A program made the translations under genes and the position numbers. The notes beneath the pieces are model-generated. The model saw nothing but the letters and a program-made list of their open reading frames with translations, was not told the origin of the DNA and did not search any database. From AAA164-E04 sp014239995 (GTDB lineage: Bacteria > Verrucomicrobiota > Verrucomicrobiia > Limisphaerales > AAA164-E04): a stretch of DNA of 64,000 bases. Positions 35,922-44,400 of this stretch are shown piece after piece (position 1 is the stretch's first letter; each line of letters opens with the position of its first letter). Location of the stretch: assembly GCA_029247315.1 (NCBI GenBank), contig JAQWLM010000042.1, positions 1 through 64,000 of the forward strand, in the 5' to 3' direction.

Positions 35922-38900
35922 TCAATGCGGACGATAGCCCACCCCTTCAAAACCCTTGGCCTGGGGAATGTAATTTGAGTCGAACTGAGGATCGGGACAT
36001 CCGATGACATTCTGGTTTTTATCCAGGCTATTTTCGAGATCGGGTATGTCTCCGTCCAGAAAACATCCGCTGACGCCGACGCCAGAAGCGAGATCCAATT
36101 CATAGCGAGCCCCTGGCGGCCATCCCCCAGGGGCATTGTTCATCCAAAAAATTGAATCTTGGTAGATGTTTTCACGATTGGAGTCGTCGATCGCGTTTCG
36201 ATTGCCGGTGAAGGTGCACTTTCGAACGATGACGCGTGATCTGGGGAACAAGGTCAGCGCTCCGGAGCCGTGTTGTGGTTTCCATTTGCCCGGTGTTTCG
36301 GCCCTCTCGTTCATCGGTTCGTTGGACAGGTTGCCGATGAACAGGCAATTCAGAATTTCCGCAGCGCTGCCATGCAGTAAATCCACTCCCGCACCACTGA
36401 TAGGGCATCGGTTTCCACGGAAAATACAGTTTCGAAGCAGGACAGACTTAAGCCGACTCCCATCCACATGATCTCGATGCTCGATCGAGATTCCCGCACC
36501 ACAAGGGCTGCTGAAATTATCATAAACCTCCACGTTTTCGATGCTTGGGTAGGATCTTCCAAAGATCTTGATGCCACCTCCGTCGGTGTAGAAGAATTTC
36601 GCCCTCTTCAGGTTGTCGGCATCGATTGGCGGTTGAATGTTCACGGGCTCGTCCAGGTCGGTCACGAAACCATTGGCCCCGGTGATCTTGAACCCTCGTA
36701 TCATGGTTTTACGACTGATTCCGTCCCCGAAATAGATGACGTGATTTACAATTGCCGGGTAACTGGCATCGGATGCTTTGGCGACTTCTGGGTTGGCAGC
36801 TGTTAATATCACTTCACCATCCGCCTCCATCGTGATGCCATCATGTCGGCGATTGAACCAGATCAACGCTTGGGCCGCTTGCTGGGGTCTGTAAGTTCCT
36901 GCATGCACGATGATGTGCTTGCGCTTGGGATCTCTTGCCGCCTGCTCAAGTGCGTCCTGGATATCCTCCCCAGGGTGGACGTGAAAGGCACCTTTGTGGG
37001 GTGTTGCAGGGGATTTGGGATCACTGTCTTGTGGGATTTGTAGATTTGATGGAATGCCACTCTCCGTGATCCTGAGGGTTTGGTTCAGTCGAATGGGTCC
37101 CTTGATTTCCTGAATAATCCCCGATGGCCAGGTGACCTCCAGACTATCCACCTGCTTGACACTACCCAAGCCGAAGTAGAGCGGAAAATCGCTGTGAGAC
37201 AGGTAGCCCGACTGGCCGTCCTTGACCTTCATCAAATGAAGTTCAGCCGACCTGATGCGCACGACGGCCCCAAGTCCACTGCGGTTGGAGTGCGTCCCAA
37301 TGAGGTTGACCTTCAGAAAGGTCATATCGGATTTTTTCTCCGATAAGTTACTCAGGAGGACCATGGGATGATGATTCATTTCGTTGGTGACGATGTCCAG
37401 ATCCCCATCATCGTCCACGTCAAAGATGACTGATGAACGGCTTCCCATGGCTCCCCACACCACGACCCGGTCGGGAAATTGATCGAGATTGGCACCATGA
37501 CTCTCCAGCAATTCAAGTACAGGGGCCTCCTTATCTGCTCCCAGCAGATCGAGTTCAAACCATGGCACGGCCAGACCGCCTGTCCTTGGTTCCACACCAA
37601 GGACACATTCCGCATGGCGCCATTTTTTTCCAAGGTCGTTTAAGAGCAAGGTGTTCATGCTGTAACGCAATGGAAAGTTCATGCTGGAGGTCAGGAAGGC
37701 ATCGTCAAACCCGTCCGCGTTGAGATCATCAACACTCAGTCCCCAGGGCCAGTAATTTTCCGCTCCCAACGCATCGGAAACCTCTTCAAAGACGCCTTTC
37801 TCGGTTTGCCTGAAAAAGGTGTTGCCAAAGACGCTGCTTCCCTCGGTCTGCAGGAACGAGGGAGGCCATTGCATCGTGGCTTTCTCCCTTTCTTTTCCGG
37901 GCCCCACGTGCTGACTCATGTCGGAGTGCATATCGGTGATGAAGATGTCCAGATCGCCGTCATTTTCAAAATCCATCGCCTTGATGCCCATGGCACCCCA
38001 CGATGTCTTCGGGAAAAGGTTTTTGGCAGCACGGTCAAAACGTTTGCCATTGCGATTGAGAAAAACCTGGTCATTCCCCTGCATGTTCAGCATGTAAAGG
38101 TCTGTCCATCCATCCGAATCAATATCCACTGGAGCCGCATCTCCCGTCCATCCAAGGTCTACCAACCCTGTTTCTGAACTTACATCTGCAAACCTTCGCT
38201 TGCCGATGTTTCGGTAAAGTCGACTTGGCTCGGCACGTTCCGGCTTCAAGTGGCCGGCAAAGGCATCCTCGAAACCAAGATAATATTGATCTCCAATGTC
38301 GGCCTCCCCACGGATGCCTTCCATGGTTACCTGAGTTGCCTCATCAGTCGTGTATCGACCCACGTTAGTGACCAGTAGATCCAGAAGTCCATCCCGGTCG
38401 TAATCAAAAAACACCGCGCTCGAAGGGTGCCCCTTGTATGTCAGACCAGAGCCCGCGGTGATGTTCCTGAATTGACCCTTTCCAAGATTTTCAAACAGGA
38501 CATTTCCCTTCCGCAGGGCCGTTACAAAGAGATCAGGATCCCCATCATTGTCGATGTCCGCAAAGGCTGCCGAGACCCCAATGCGGTCGCTGACAAAAAC
38601 CCCGGCGCGCTCCGTGATATCTTCGAATTTTCCATCTCCAAGATTGCGCCATAGTTCATTGCCACCGACCTGGTTCACAAAATAGATATCAAGCCGCGCG
38701 TCACCATCCACATCCGCCACCACGATTCCGGATCCGTGATCGTAGTGTACTCCTTTGAATCGCTTTCCCGAATCGTCCACGATTTTATGCATGAAGCGTA
38801 TGCCACTTTCCTTTCTGCGGTCGGAAAAACCGAAGTCGTGGAAGGCTTGAATGGATTTCGCTGACTCCCGCTGTGATCGCACTTGAGCATCGAGCCAGGA

Positions 38901-39617
38901 TGGATCTTGAACATCCGAAGGGATGTTGATGATTTCAGCTTGCAGTGCAGCGAGGTCCGTGGCCAGTGCATGGATGGTTTGGGGGTGTCCCGGTTCATAC
39001 AGTCCTCGAATTCTTTGGTAGGCATCCACAAGGACCAGGCGGGCCCCTTGAAGCATTTCCTCTGGAGTCTGCCCCTCGGAATTAATGGCACGTTTAAAGT
39101 CTCCTCGAAGGAGCACGCTGCGCATTGCCTCGATGGAACCGGTCAGGGATTGCCACATCTGTTTGCTGGCATCTGTGTCGATCGCGCGTTTCCTCAGTAC
39201 CTCGGTCGGATCGTTCGACGGGTTGACGGTGAAGCTGATAATACGAATCCCCATGGAGTTTGTGCCTCCCTTTACCCAATCCAGGACGGAACTGAGAAGG
39301 TCGCCTTGATGGGCGCCGACTCCCGTATCTCGTCCGTCTGTGAAATGAGCGATCCAAGGTACACCTGAAAGGCTGTCCGAGTGAAAAGGTTTCCCACTCT
39401 GGTCGGTGAGTGTGAAGATAGGGGCATAACCCACGATTTCCGGATGTGGGCGTTCAGGAAGCATTTCAATCGCCCCCACCGGGGGGGTAATCGCCAATTC
39501 CTCAGGTGTTGATTCCATCTCTTCTCTGCTGCAGGAGGGAAGCCATAACAAGGCGGTGATCAGAGAGATGTAACAAGGAAAGAGACTTGAACTGGAGATG
39601 GTTGGGTGCAGCTTCAT
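35922..39617 (-). CDS. Giant multidomain lipoprotein: SCO1-like, FG-GAP, ASPIC/UnbV and beta-helix
   Basis: 1,231 residues. The lipoprotein signal ends LITALLWLPSC. Residues ~60-150 (YAPIFTLTDQSGKPFHSDSL) resemble SCO1/SenC thioredoxin-fold proteins, but the CxxxC metal site is replaced by FTDGRDTG. Residues ~280-720 hold FG-GAP calcium motifs (DVDGDARLDIYF, DIDNDGDPDLFV, DYDRDGLLDLLV, DIDSDGWTDLYM, DFENDGDLDIFI, DDLNADGFDDAF, DVDDDGDLDIVT). ASPIC/UnbV lies ~755-845 (GLGAVVRIRSAELH). Residues ~870-1200 (VHPGEDIQDALEQAA..., SAAEILNCLFIGN) are a right-handed parallel beta-helix of the DUF1565 kind. It is the first gene of the operon; its TGA overlaps the possible TTG start of the next. Likely on the outer membrane; function unknown. 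Confidence 0.88.
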   Translation of the reverse strand: MKLHPTISSSSLFPCYISLITALLWLPSCSREEMESTPEELAITPPVGAIEMLPERPHPEIVGYAPIFTLTDQSGKPFHSDSLSGVPWIAHFTDGRDTGVGAHQGDLLSSVLDWVKGGTNSMGIRIISFTVNPSNDPTEVLRKRAIDTDASKQMWQSLTGSIEAMRSVLLRGDFKRAINSEGQTPEEMLQGARLVLVDAYQRIRGLYEPGHPQTIHALATDLAALQAEIINIPSDVQDPSWLDAQVRSQRESAKSIQAFHDFGFSDRRKESGIRFMHKIVDDSGKRFKGVHYDHGSGIVVADVDGDARLDIYFVNQVGGNELWRNLGDGKFEDITERAGVFVSDRIGVSAAFADIDNDGDPDLFVTALRKGNVLFENLGKGQFRNITAGSGLTYKGHPSSAVFFDYDRDGLLDLLVTNVGRYTTDEATQVTMEGIRGEADIGDQYYLGFEDAFAGHLKPERAEPSRLYRNIGKRRFADVSSETGLVDLGWTGDAAPVDIDSDGWTDLYMLNMQGNDQVFLNRNGKRFDRAAKNLFPKTSWGAMGIKAMDFENDGDLDIFITDMHSDMSQHVGPGKEREKATMQWPPSFLQTEGSSVFGNTFFRQTEKGVFEEVSDALGAENYWPWGLSVDDLNADGFDDAFLTSSMNFPLRYSMNTLLLNDLGKKWRHAECVLGVEPRTGGLAVPWFELDLLGADKEAPVLELLESHGANLDQFPDRVVVWGAMGSRSSVIFDVDDDGDLDIVTNEMNHHPMVLLSNLSEKKSDMTFLKVNLIGTHSNRSGLGAVVRIRSAELHLMKVKDGQSGYLSHSDFPLYFGLGSVKQVDSLEVTWPSGIIQEIKGPIRLNQTLRITESGIPSNLQIPQDSDPKSPATPHKGAFHVHPGEDIQDALEQAARDPKRKHIIVHAGTYRPQQAAQALIWFNRRHDGITMEADGEVILTAANPEVAKASDASYPAIVNHVIYFGDGISRKTMIRGFKITGANGFVTDLDEPVNIQPPIDADNLKRAKFFYTDGGGIKIFGRSYPSIENVEVYDNFSSPCGAGISIEHRDHVDGSRLKSVLLRNCIFRGNRCPISGAGVDLLHGSAAEILNCLFIGNLSNEPMNERAETPGKWKPQHGSGALTLFPRSRVIVRKCTFTGNRNAIDDSNRENIYQDSIFWMNNAPGGWPPGARYELDLASGVGVSGCFLDGDIPDLENSLDKNQNVIGCPDPQFDSNYIPQAKGFEGVGYRPH

Positions 39618-40204
39618 TTAACAGAAAGATATAAGGTCATAGCATGCCCATTGTTTTTGCCGTTCGGCAATCGAAAACGTATCCCGGTTAGGACTCCATT
39701 TGCTCGGATTGTGTTTTGTGCACTTTACTCCTGAACACGCAGGATTGAGTTCCATTCCCCACATCACTGTATCGCCGGGGGCGGCCTATGCCTGACATAT
39801 TTGTCATGCCTTGGTAACACGGGCTCTTCCCTATTTGATGCTCATTAACCACATGATCAGAACAAGTGAACCGACGGAACGATGAACCTCATTGGGTTTT
39901 CAGTGGTTTTTAATGTTTCCTGAAGGTTCCTCAGGGTAATGATTCCAGAACGGACAGCACAGAAGGTTGTCTGGCGAATTTCAATCAGCGTCATGGGTTT
40001 CGGGCTCCGGAGGATTCACGGTGCAGTCCACGCCGTCGGCCTGTGTTTCTTCGAGGACTCCTTCAACGTAAAGAATGATCGAGCCAACGGTAAGTTTCAG
40101 ATTATTTCCCAAGCCACGGATCGAAATGCCCACAGGCAGCGGATTCCTAATGTCGGAAATACGGGAATTAGAAATGCCATCATCCAATCAGGTCCTGAGG
40201 TTTG
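39618..40204. other. Region between the lipoprotein operon and the LysR gene
   Basis: Two short dyads stand out: TTGCCG-TT-CGGCAA (39657-39670), 40 bp before the giant lipoprotein start, and TGACA-TATT-TGTCA (39793-39806). Either could be an operator for that operon. The only plausible reading frame is the small minus-strand ORF at 39981-40187, listed separately. Confidence 0.4.
39981..40187 (-). CDS. Possible small protein downstream of the LysR gene
   Basis: 68 codons from a TTG start, 17 bp after the LysR stop, with AGGA five bases before the TTG. The peptide (IRGLGNNLKLTVGSIILYVEGVLEE...) looks protein-like, but no family was recognised and there is no signal peptide. Low confidence: chance frame or truncated remnant are equally possible. 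Confidence 0.25.
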   Translation of the reverse strand: MDDGISNSRISDIRNPLPVGISIRGLGNNLKLTVGSIILYVEGVLEETQADGVDCTVNPPEPETHDAD

Positions 40205-41173
40205 TTAATTTGAATCAGAGGGCCAGATTTCAATAGGCCACCCTTCGATTTTCTTCAAACGGGTGACATCTTTGCAGCGTTCAAAAAAAGCCTTATCCAC
40301 ACCTTCCATGGATTTCCCCTGGGGAAGTAAGATTCCCCAGTCCCTCCTCAACAAGGGTTCACCATAGGAAAGGTTGATGAGTTCAGACCGTTCGAGCTCC
40401 TTTAATACAAACCACTCTGGAAGAACGGCAATTCCATGCCCCAGCATGGCAAAGGATTTAATGGCCGCCATACTTTCGAAATAGGCAATGGACCGCGGAG
40501 TGATGCCACAGGACTGCAAGCAGGACTCCACCAGTTGGTTGCCGTCGCTTTTCTTGGCGAACATGGCAAATCGATGATGACCAGATTCAATTTCGCTTAG
40601 AGAGGCAGCCGTGATGGATGGCCTGTGAGGGGAAATAAGAAAACACAAGGAGTCTCTGAACAGGGTTTGGAACTCAAGCTGTTCCATGACGCTAGGGCGT
40701 AGACTGAACCCTATGTCTACCCGGCGCTGGCGAATAGCCTCGGTAATTTCCTTTGCAGATCTTGTGAATACATTAAAGGTGCAATCGGGAAATTCCTTGA
40801 AAAGTTTGCCTGTGACCTGAGGTAGAAAAAAATGTTCAATAGAGTGACATGTTCCAATGGAGTAATTGGGATGGTTTCGTTGTTCAGACCTGATGAACAA
40901 CGCCCTTCGGGTTTCCGCCATGGTTCGTTCGATGCGCAATCCATGATCAAACAGAACGAGTCCTGCGTCAGTTAGCCTCATTTTTCTCCCAGCCTTGCGC
41001 AACAAACCGCAGCCAAGTTCCCTTTCCAGATCGTGAATGGAGTGGCTGATGGCAGACTGAACGGTTTGCAAAACTCTGGCTGCTTCAGTGTAACTTTCGC
41101 TCCTCCCAACGGCCATGAAAACCCTGAGCTTCCGGCTGTCTATCAATTCTTCTGAGGCCTCGTTAAGTTCCAT
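40205..41173 (-). CDS. LysR-family transcriptional regulator
   Basis: ATG 41173 is preferred (an upstream TTG at 41194 is open). 322 residues. The N-terminal winged helix is clear: LRVFMAVGRSESYTEAARVLQTVQSAISHSIHDLERELGCGLLRKAGRKMRLTDAG. The rest is a typical LysR effector-binding domain (YSIGTCHSIEHFFLPQVTGKLFKEFPDC..., GHGIAVLPEWFV). It is transcribed away from the urea-uptake operon, across about 600 bp, so it may regulate that operon or itself; the usual arrangement is divergent autoregulation. The co-inducer is not predictable. Confidence 0.93.
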   Translation of the reverse strand: MELNEASEELIDSRKLRVFMAVGRSESYTEAARVLQTVQSAISHSIHDLERELGCGLLRKAGRKMRLTDAGLVLFDHGLRIERTMAETRRALFIRSEQRNHPNYSIGTCHSIEHFFLPQVTGKLFKEFPDCTFNVFTRSAKEITEAIRQRRVDIGFSLRPSVMEQLEFQTLFRDSLCFLISPHRPSITAASLSEIESGHHRFAMFAKKSDGNQLVESCLQSCGITPRSIAYFESMAAIKSFAMLGHGIAVLPEWFVLKELERSELINLSYGEPLLRRDWGILLPQGKSMEGVDKAFFERCKDVTRLKKIEGWPIEIWPSDSN

Positions 41174-41778
41174 GGCAGGAGATGAATCCTTCAAATTAAG
41201 TTAAAGATAAACTCAAGTTAGCAACTTCCGTTCCAGAGCCCGAAAGGACCTGATTTCGACGTCATATTGATTCAAAAAACGCAAAGTGTGCAAAAAAGAC
41301 CATCCGTAGTGCAATCCCGGAAACAGTTGAAAGAAATCTGTATCTATTTTGCTTCGCTGAAATCATTCAAGTTCGGATGAGGCATAATCAAGGTTTGGCA
41401 ACGTTTTGATCATGCTTCACCTATATGGCGGTTATGTGAAATCTCCTTTTAGTGTCCGTTGTCTCTGACACGTGCACAAGTTTAAGACTAATCTGCAAAC
41501 CAGATGCTCTGCATGAAATATAAAGATGCGTAAAAAAATACAATCTGGAGTTTTAGAAAACTATTGGAGTTTTTAAATCACGTGTGCACTTGGTGAAAGA
41601 TTCCAAAACACATTTGAATTTAAGGAATTGTCTCCATAAATATACGAAAACACACCCATAAAAGCCAAAATCCATAACTTCTATGGCTTGGCATTATTGT
41701 TGCTAAGGCTTCGATCACAGTTGTGAAAATGATATTTTCCAACCTTTTTAAATGACTCCTAAATTGAATAATCCTGAT
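41174..41778. other. 605-bp AT-rich regulatory region between LysR and the urea operon
   Basis: More AT-rich than its surroundings, with no coding frame. It contains the sigma-54 promoter match at 41688-41704, and between it and the LysR gene about 500 bp, enough for enhancer (NtrC-type) and LysR sites. No convincing full NtrC box (TGCAC-N7-GTGCA type) was found by eye. Confidence 0.6.
41688..41704 (+). promoter_or_regulatory. Sigma-54 (RpoN) promoter of the porin-urt-ure operon
   Basis: TTGGCATTATTGTTGCT matches the -24/-12 consensus TTGGCAC-N5-TTGCW, with GG at 41690-41691 and GC at 41702-41703 separated by exactly 10 bp. The transcript would start near 41715, giving a leader of about 64 nt before ATG 41779. 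Sigma-54 control of urea and ammonium genes through NtrC is well known in other bacteria. Confidence 0.72.
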
Positions 41779-43038
41779 ATGAAAAATAAAAAGAGGGCAC
41801 TTTTATGTGCCTTTATTGTGATCATCCACAACCTGCTGTGTGCCGCAGAGGCGGCCTCTCCTCCCGACTCACCAGTTCCTAGTCTGGAAACAATGAAAGC
41901 ATCGAACATGGAACTACGAGAGAGGTTAGAGGTGCTTGAAAAACGATTGGGAGTCGAGCCGGATGTAATGGAACAGCAGGGGCAGGAAGATGGTTGGAGT
42001 ATACTGAAGGAATCGAAATTGAGCGGTTTTGCGATGGTTTCTTTTTTTCATGACACCTCCGATCCGGCAGACGGTCGCTCCAATGGATATTTGTGGAGCG
42101 ACAATACTGATGAGTTGACTCTTAACAAAGTGAAACTCACCTTGGAGAATCCAGCATCCCGCAGTGCGACAGACTGGGATGCGGGTTATCATGTTTCAGC
42201 CATGTTTGGAACCGATGCGCGTTTTTTGAACCCCTCGGGTGGATTTACTGGCATGGATGACATCCGACAGGCATATGTGGATATCAATGTTCCTGTAGGG
42301 GAGGGATTAAACATCAAGGCGGGTCAGTTGATTTCCCTCTGGAATTTTGAATCTGGAGACGGAGGAACTGTTAATCCCAATTTCTCACAGGGTAATCAAT
42401 GGTACTTTACCGGAAACCCTCCAGGTACAGGTGTCCAATTATCTTACCCTGTTTCCGAAAAAGTTGATTTTACCCTGAGAGCACAAAACGGGTTTTATGC
42501 TGGGGCTGCGGACGGTAATAACGGCAAAACATTGCTGTCGAGCATTGGAATCAAACCTAATGAAGACATCTGGTTTAAATTCAACGGGGTCGCTGGACCC
42601 GAGACCAGCGCCGATGACTGGCTTACGGGTGCCCAGATGCTTGCTGGAGTCAATCTGGGAACAGAGTTGAATCTTCAGGCGGCTACAGAACTCTCTTATC
42701 TCACCTGGGAATCCATGTCCGTGGCTCAACTCGGAGAACGCGGAGACGCTGTATCAGCGGGGCTCTGGTTGTGGGGTGATTTTACCGAAAAACTTGGGTT
42801 CGGCTTGCGCGCAGATGTTGTGAACGATCAAGATGGTTCCTTCACTTCTGGTCTGCTTGGTTTTCCTGCCAACCCCGGGCAGGAAATATATTCCACTACG
42901 TTGACCGTGACCTACAAACCCATTGCAAAACTTAAAATACAACCTGAGGTAAGATACGACACCACAACCCTCGCAGGAGGCTACGATGGTGATGACAGTC
43001 GATGGACAATTGGCCTCGGCGCAAGCTACACCTTTTAA
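41779..43038 (+). CDS. Outer-membrane porin (BBP2/OmpL-like beta-barrel)
   Basis: ATG 41779 gives a signal peptide (RALLCAFIVIIHNLLCAAEAA); the earlier ATG at 41752 adds nine poor residues. A short coiled-coil-like region follows (MELRERLEVLEKRLG), then alternating amphipathic beta strands: LTLNKVKLTLEN, DIRQAYVDINVPVGEGLNIKAGQLISLWNFE, PPGTGVQLSYPVSEKVDFTLRAQNGFY, ending WTIGLGASYTF with the terminal Phe typical of barrel proteins. 419 residues. As first gene of the urea operon, 20 bp before urtA, it is inferred to let urea or other small nitrogen compounds cross the outer membrane. Confidence 0.85.
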   Translation: MKNKKRALLCAFIVIIHNLLCAAEAASPPDSPVPSLETMKASNMELRERLEVLEKRLGVEPDVMEQQGQEDGWSILKESKLSGFAMVSFFHDTSDPADGRSNGYLWSDNTDELTLNKVKLTLENPASRSATDWDAGYHVSAMFGTDARFLNPSGGFTGMDDIRQAYVDINVPVGEGLNIKAGQLISLWNFESGDGGTVNPNFSQGNQWYFTGNPPGTGVQLSYPVSEKVDFTLRAQNGFYAGAADGNNGKTLLSSIGIKPNEDIWFKFNGVAGPETSADDWLTGAQMLAGVNLGTELNLQAATELSYLTWESMSVAQLGERGDAVSAGLWLWGDFTEKLGFGLRADVVNDQDGSFTSGLLGFPANPGQEIYSTTLTVTYKPIAKLKIQPEVRYDTTTLAGGYDGDDSRWTIGLGASYTF

Positions 43039-43058
43039 TTCCAAAATGATTCACCTTT

Positions 43059-44312
43059 ATGAAAACTTCAAACATGAAAAAGTATAAACTGATTATTGCC
43101 CTCACCTGCGCGGTTCTTGCCTTCGTCCAACCGGCTCAAGCTGTCAAAATTGGAATTCTACACTCACTGAGTGGCACCATGGCTATTTCTGAAACATCCC
43201 TAAGGGATGTGGTGTTAATGGCTGTGGAAGAAATCAACAATAAAGGTGGAATCCTTGGTGAAAAAATCGATCCCATCGTGGTGGATCCTGCATCAAATTG
43301 GCCGCTTTTCGCCGAAAAAGCCAAACAACTGATCACTCAGGATAAGGTTGCGGTGACCTTTGGTTGCTGGACTTCGGTAAGTCGTAAATCCGTACTTCCG
43401 GTCTACGAGGAATACAACTCCATGCTGTTCTACCCAGTTCAGTATGAAGGAGAGGAGCAGTCCTTGAATGTATTCTACACGGGTGCTACCCCGAATCAAC
43501 AATTGATACCAGCTGCGGAATTCATGTCCAATGAGCTTGGAATGAAGAAATTTTACCTGCTGGGGACCGACTATGTTTTCCCTCGGACTGCCAATAAGGT
43601 ACTGAAGGCTTACCTTCTGGCCAATGGGGTGCCGGAGGCAAATATAAGGGAAGAGTATACGCCATTTCATCATCAAGATTACCAGACCATTGTGGGTAAG
43701 ATTAAAGAATTCTCGGCTGGAGGTAATGCTTGTGTGATGTCTACCATCAACGGCGATTCCAATGTTCCTTTTTACAAGGAATTTGCTAATCAGGGCTTGA
43801 GTGCCGAGGACTGTCCCATCATGGCATTTTCTGTGGCAGAAGATGAGTTGCGTGCCATGGATGTTCCTCCTCTGGTGGGACACCTTGCTGCATGGAATTA
43901 CTTTCAATCAATTCGTTCCCGTGACAACCGGAGTTTTGTTCGAAACTTTAAGCAATATTGTAAAAAGAACAAACTGCCAGGAGCTGGTGACAGGGTGACG
44001 GATGATCCTATTGAAGCCGCATACTTCGGTGTTTACGTCTGGGCCCAAGCTTGTGAAAAAGCAGGAACCTTCGATGTGGATAAAGTACGCAAGGCTGTTT
44101 ACGGCATCAAGTTCAATGCTCCCGGAGGAGCAAAGCAAATGCACGAAAGCAACCAACACACCAAAAAACCTGTGTTGATCGGTGAAATTAAGCGTGATGG
44201 CCAATTCAAAATTGTTTTTCAAACAGACGGCCTTGTCTCCCCGGATTCCTACAGTCCCTATCTCCACACTGATGGGACCTTTCCAGATCCCACCGGCGGC
44301 CCAAGCCAGTAA
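43059..44312 (+). CDS. urtA: Urea ABC transporter, substrate-binding protein
   Basis: 417 residues with signal peptide (YKLIIALTCAVLAFVQPAQA) and no lipobox. The mature protein begins VKIGILHSLSGTMAISETSLRDVVLMAVEEIN, the classical UrtA start, and continues with TFGCWTSVSRKSVLPVYEEYNSMLFYPVQYEGEEQS, a stretch specific to the urea/amide-binding branch. Downstream IEAAYFGVYVWAQACEKAG and VYGIKFNAPGGAKQMHESNQH are also typical. It binds urea in the periplasm and delivers it to UrtBC. An internal ATG at 43074 is possible as start. Confidence 0.96.
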   Translation: MKTSNMKKYKLIIALTCAVLAFVQPAQAVKIGILHSLSGTMAISETSLRDVVLMAVEEINNKGGILGEKIDPIVVDPASNWPLFAEKAKQLITQDKVAVTFGCWTSVSRKSVLPVYEEYNSMLFYPVQYEGEEQSLNVFYTGATPNQQLIPAAEFMSNELGMKKFYLLGTDYVFPRTANKVLKAYLLANGVPEANIREEYTPFHHQDYQTIVGKIKEFSAGGNACVMSTINGDSNVPFYKEFANQGLSAEDCPIMAFSVAEDELRAMDVPPLVGHLAAWNYFQSIRSRDNRSFVRNFKQYCKKNKLPGAGDRVTDDPIEAAYFGVYVWAQACEKAGTFDVDKVRKAVYGIKFNAPGGAKQMHESNQHTKKPVLIGEIKRDGQFKIVFQTDGLVSPDSYSPYLHTDGTFPDPTGGPSQ

Positions 44313-44400
44313 GTCTCTAATGGCAGTAATTGCATTCCTTTCTGTCGATTGATTCTACAGGGCGGGAAAAAGCCATCGAAGGATATCAAACGCGTATCGC

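Noticed and set aside
41570..41610. TGTGCACTTGGTGAAA as an NtrC binding site.
   Set aside because: The half-sites are about five bases too close together compared with the TGCAC-N7-GTGCA consensus.
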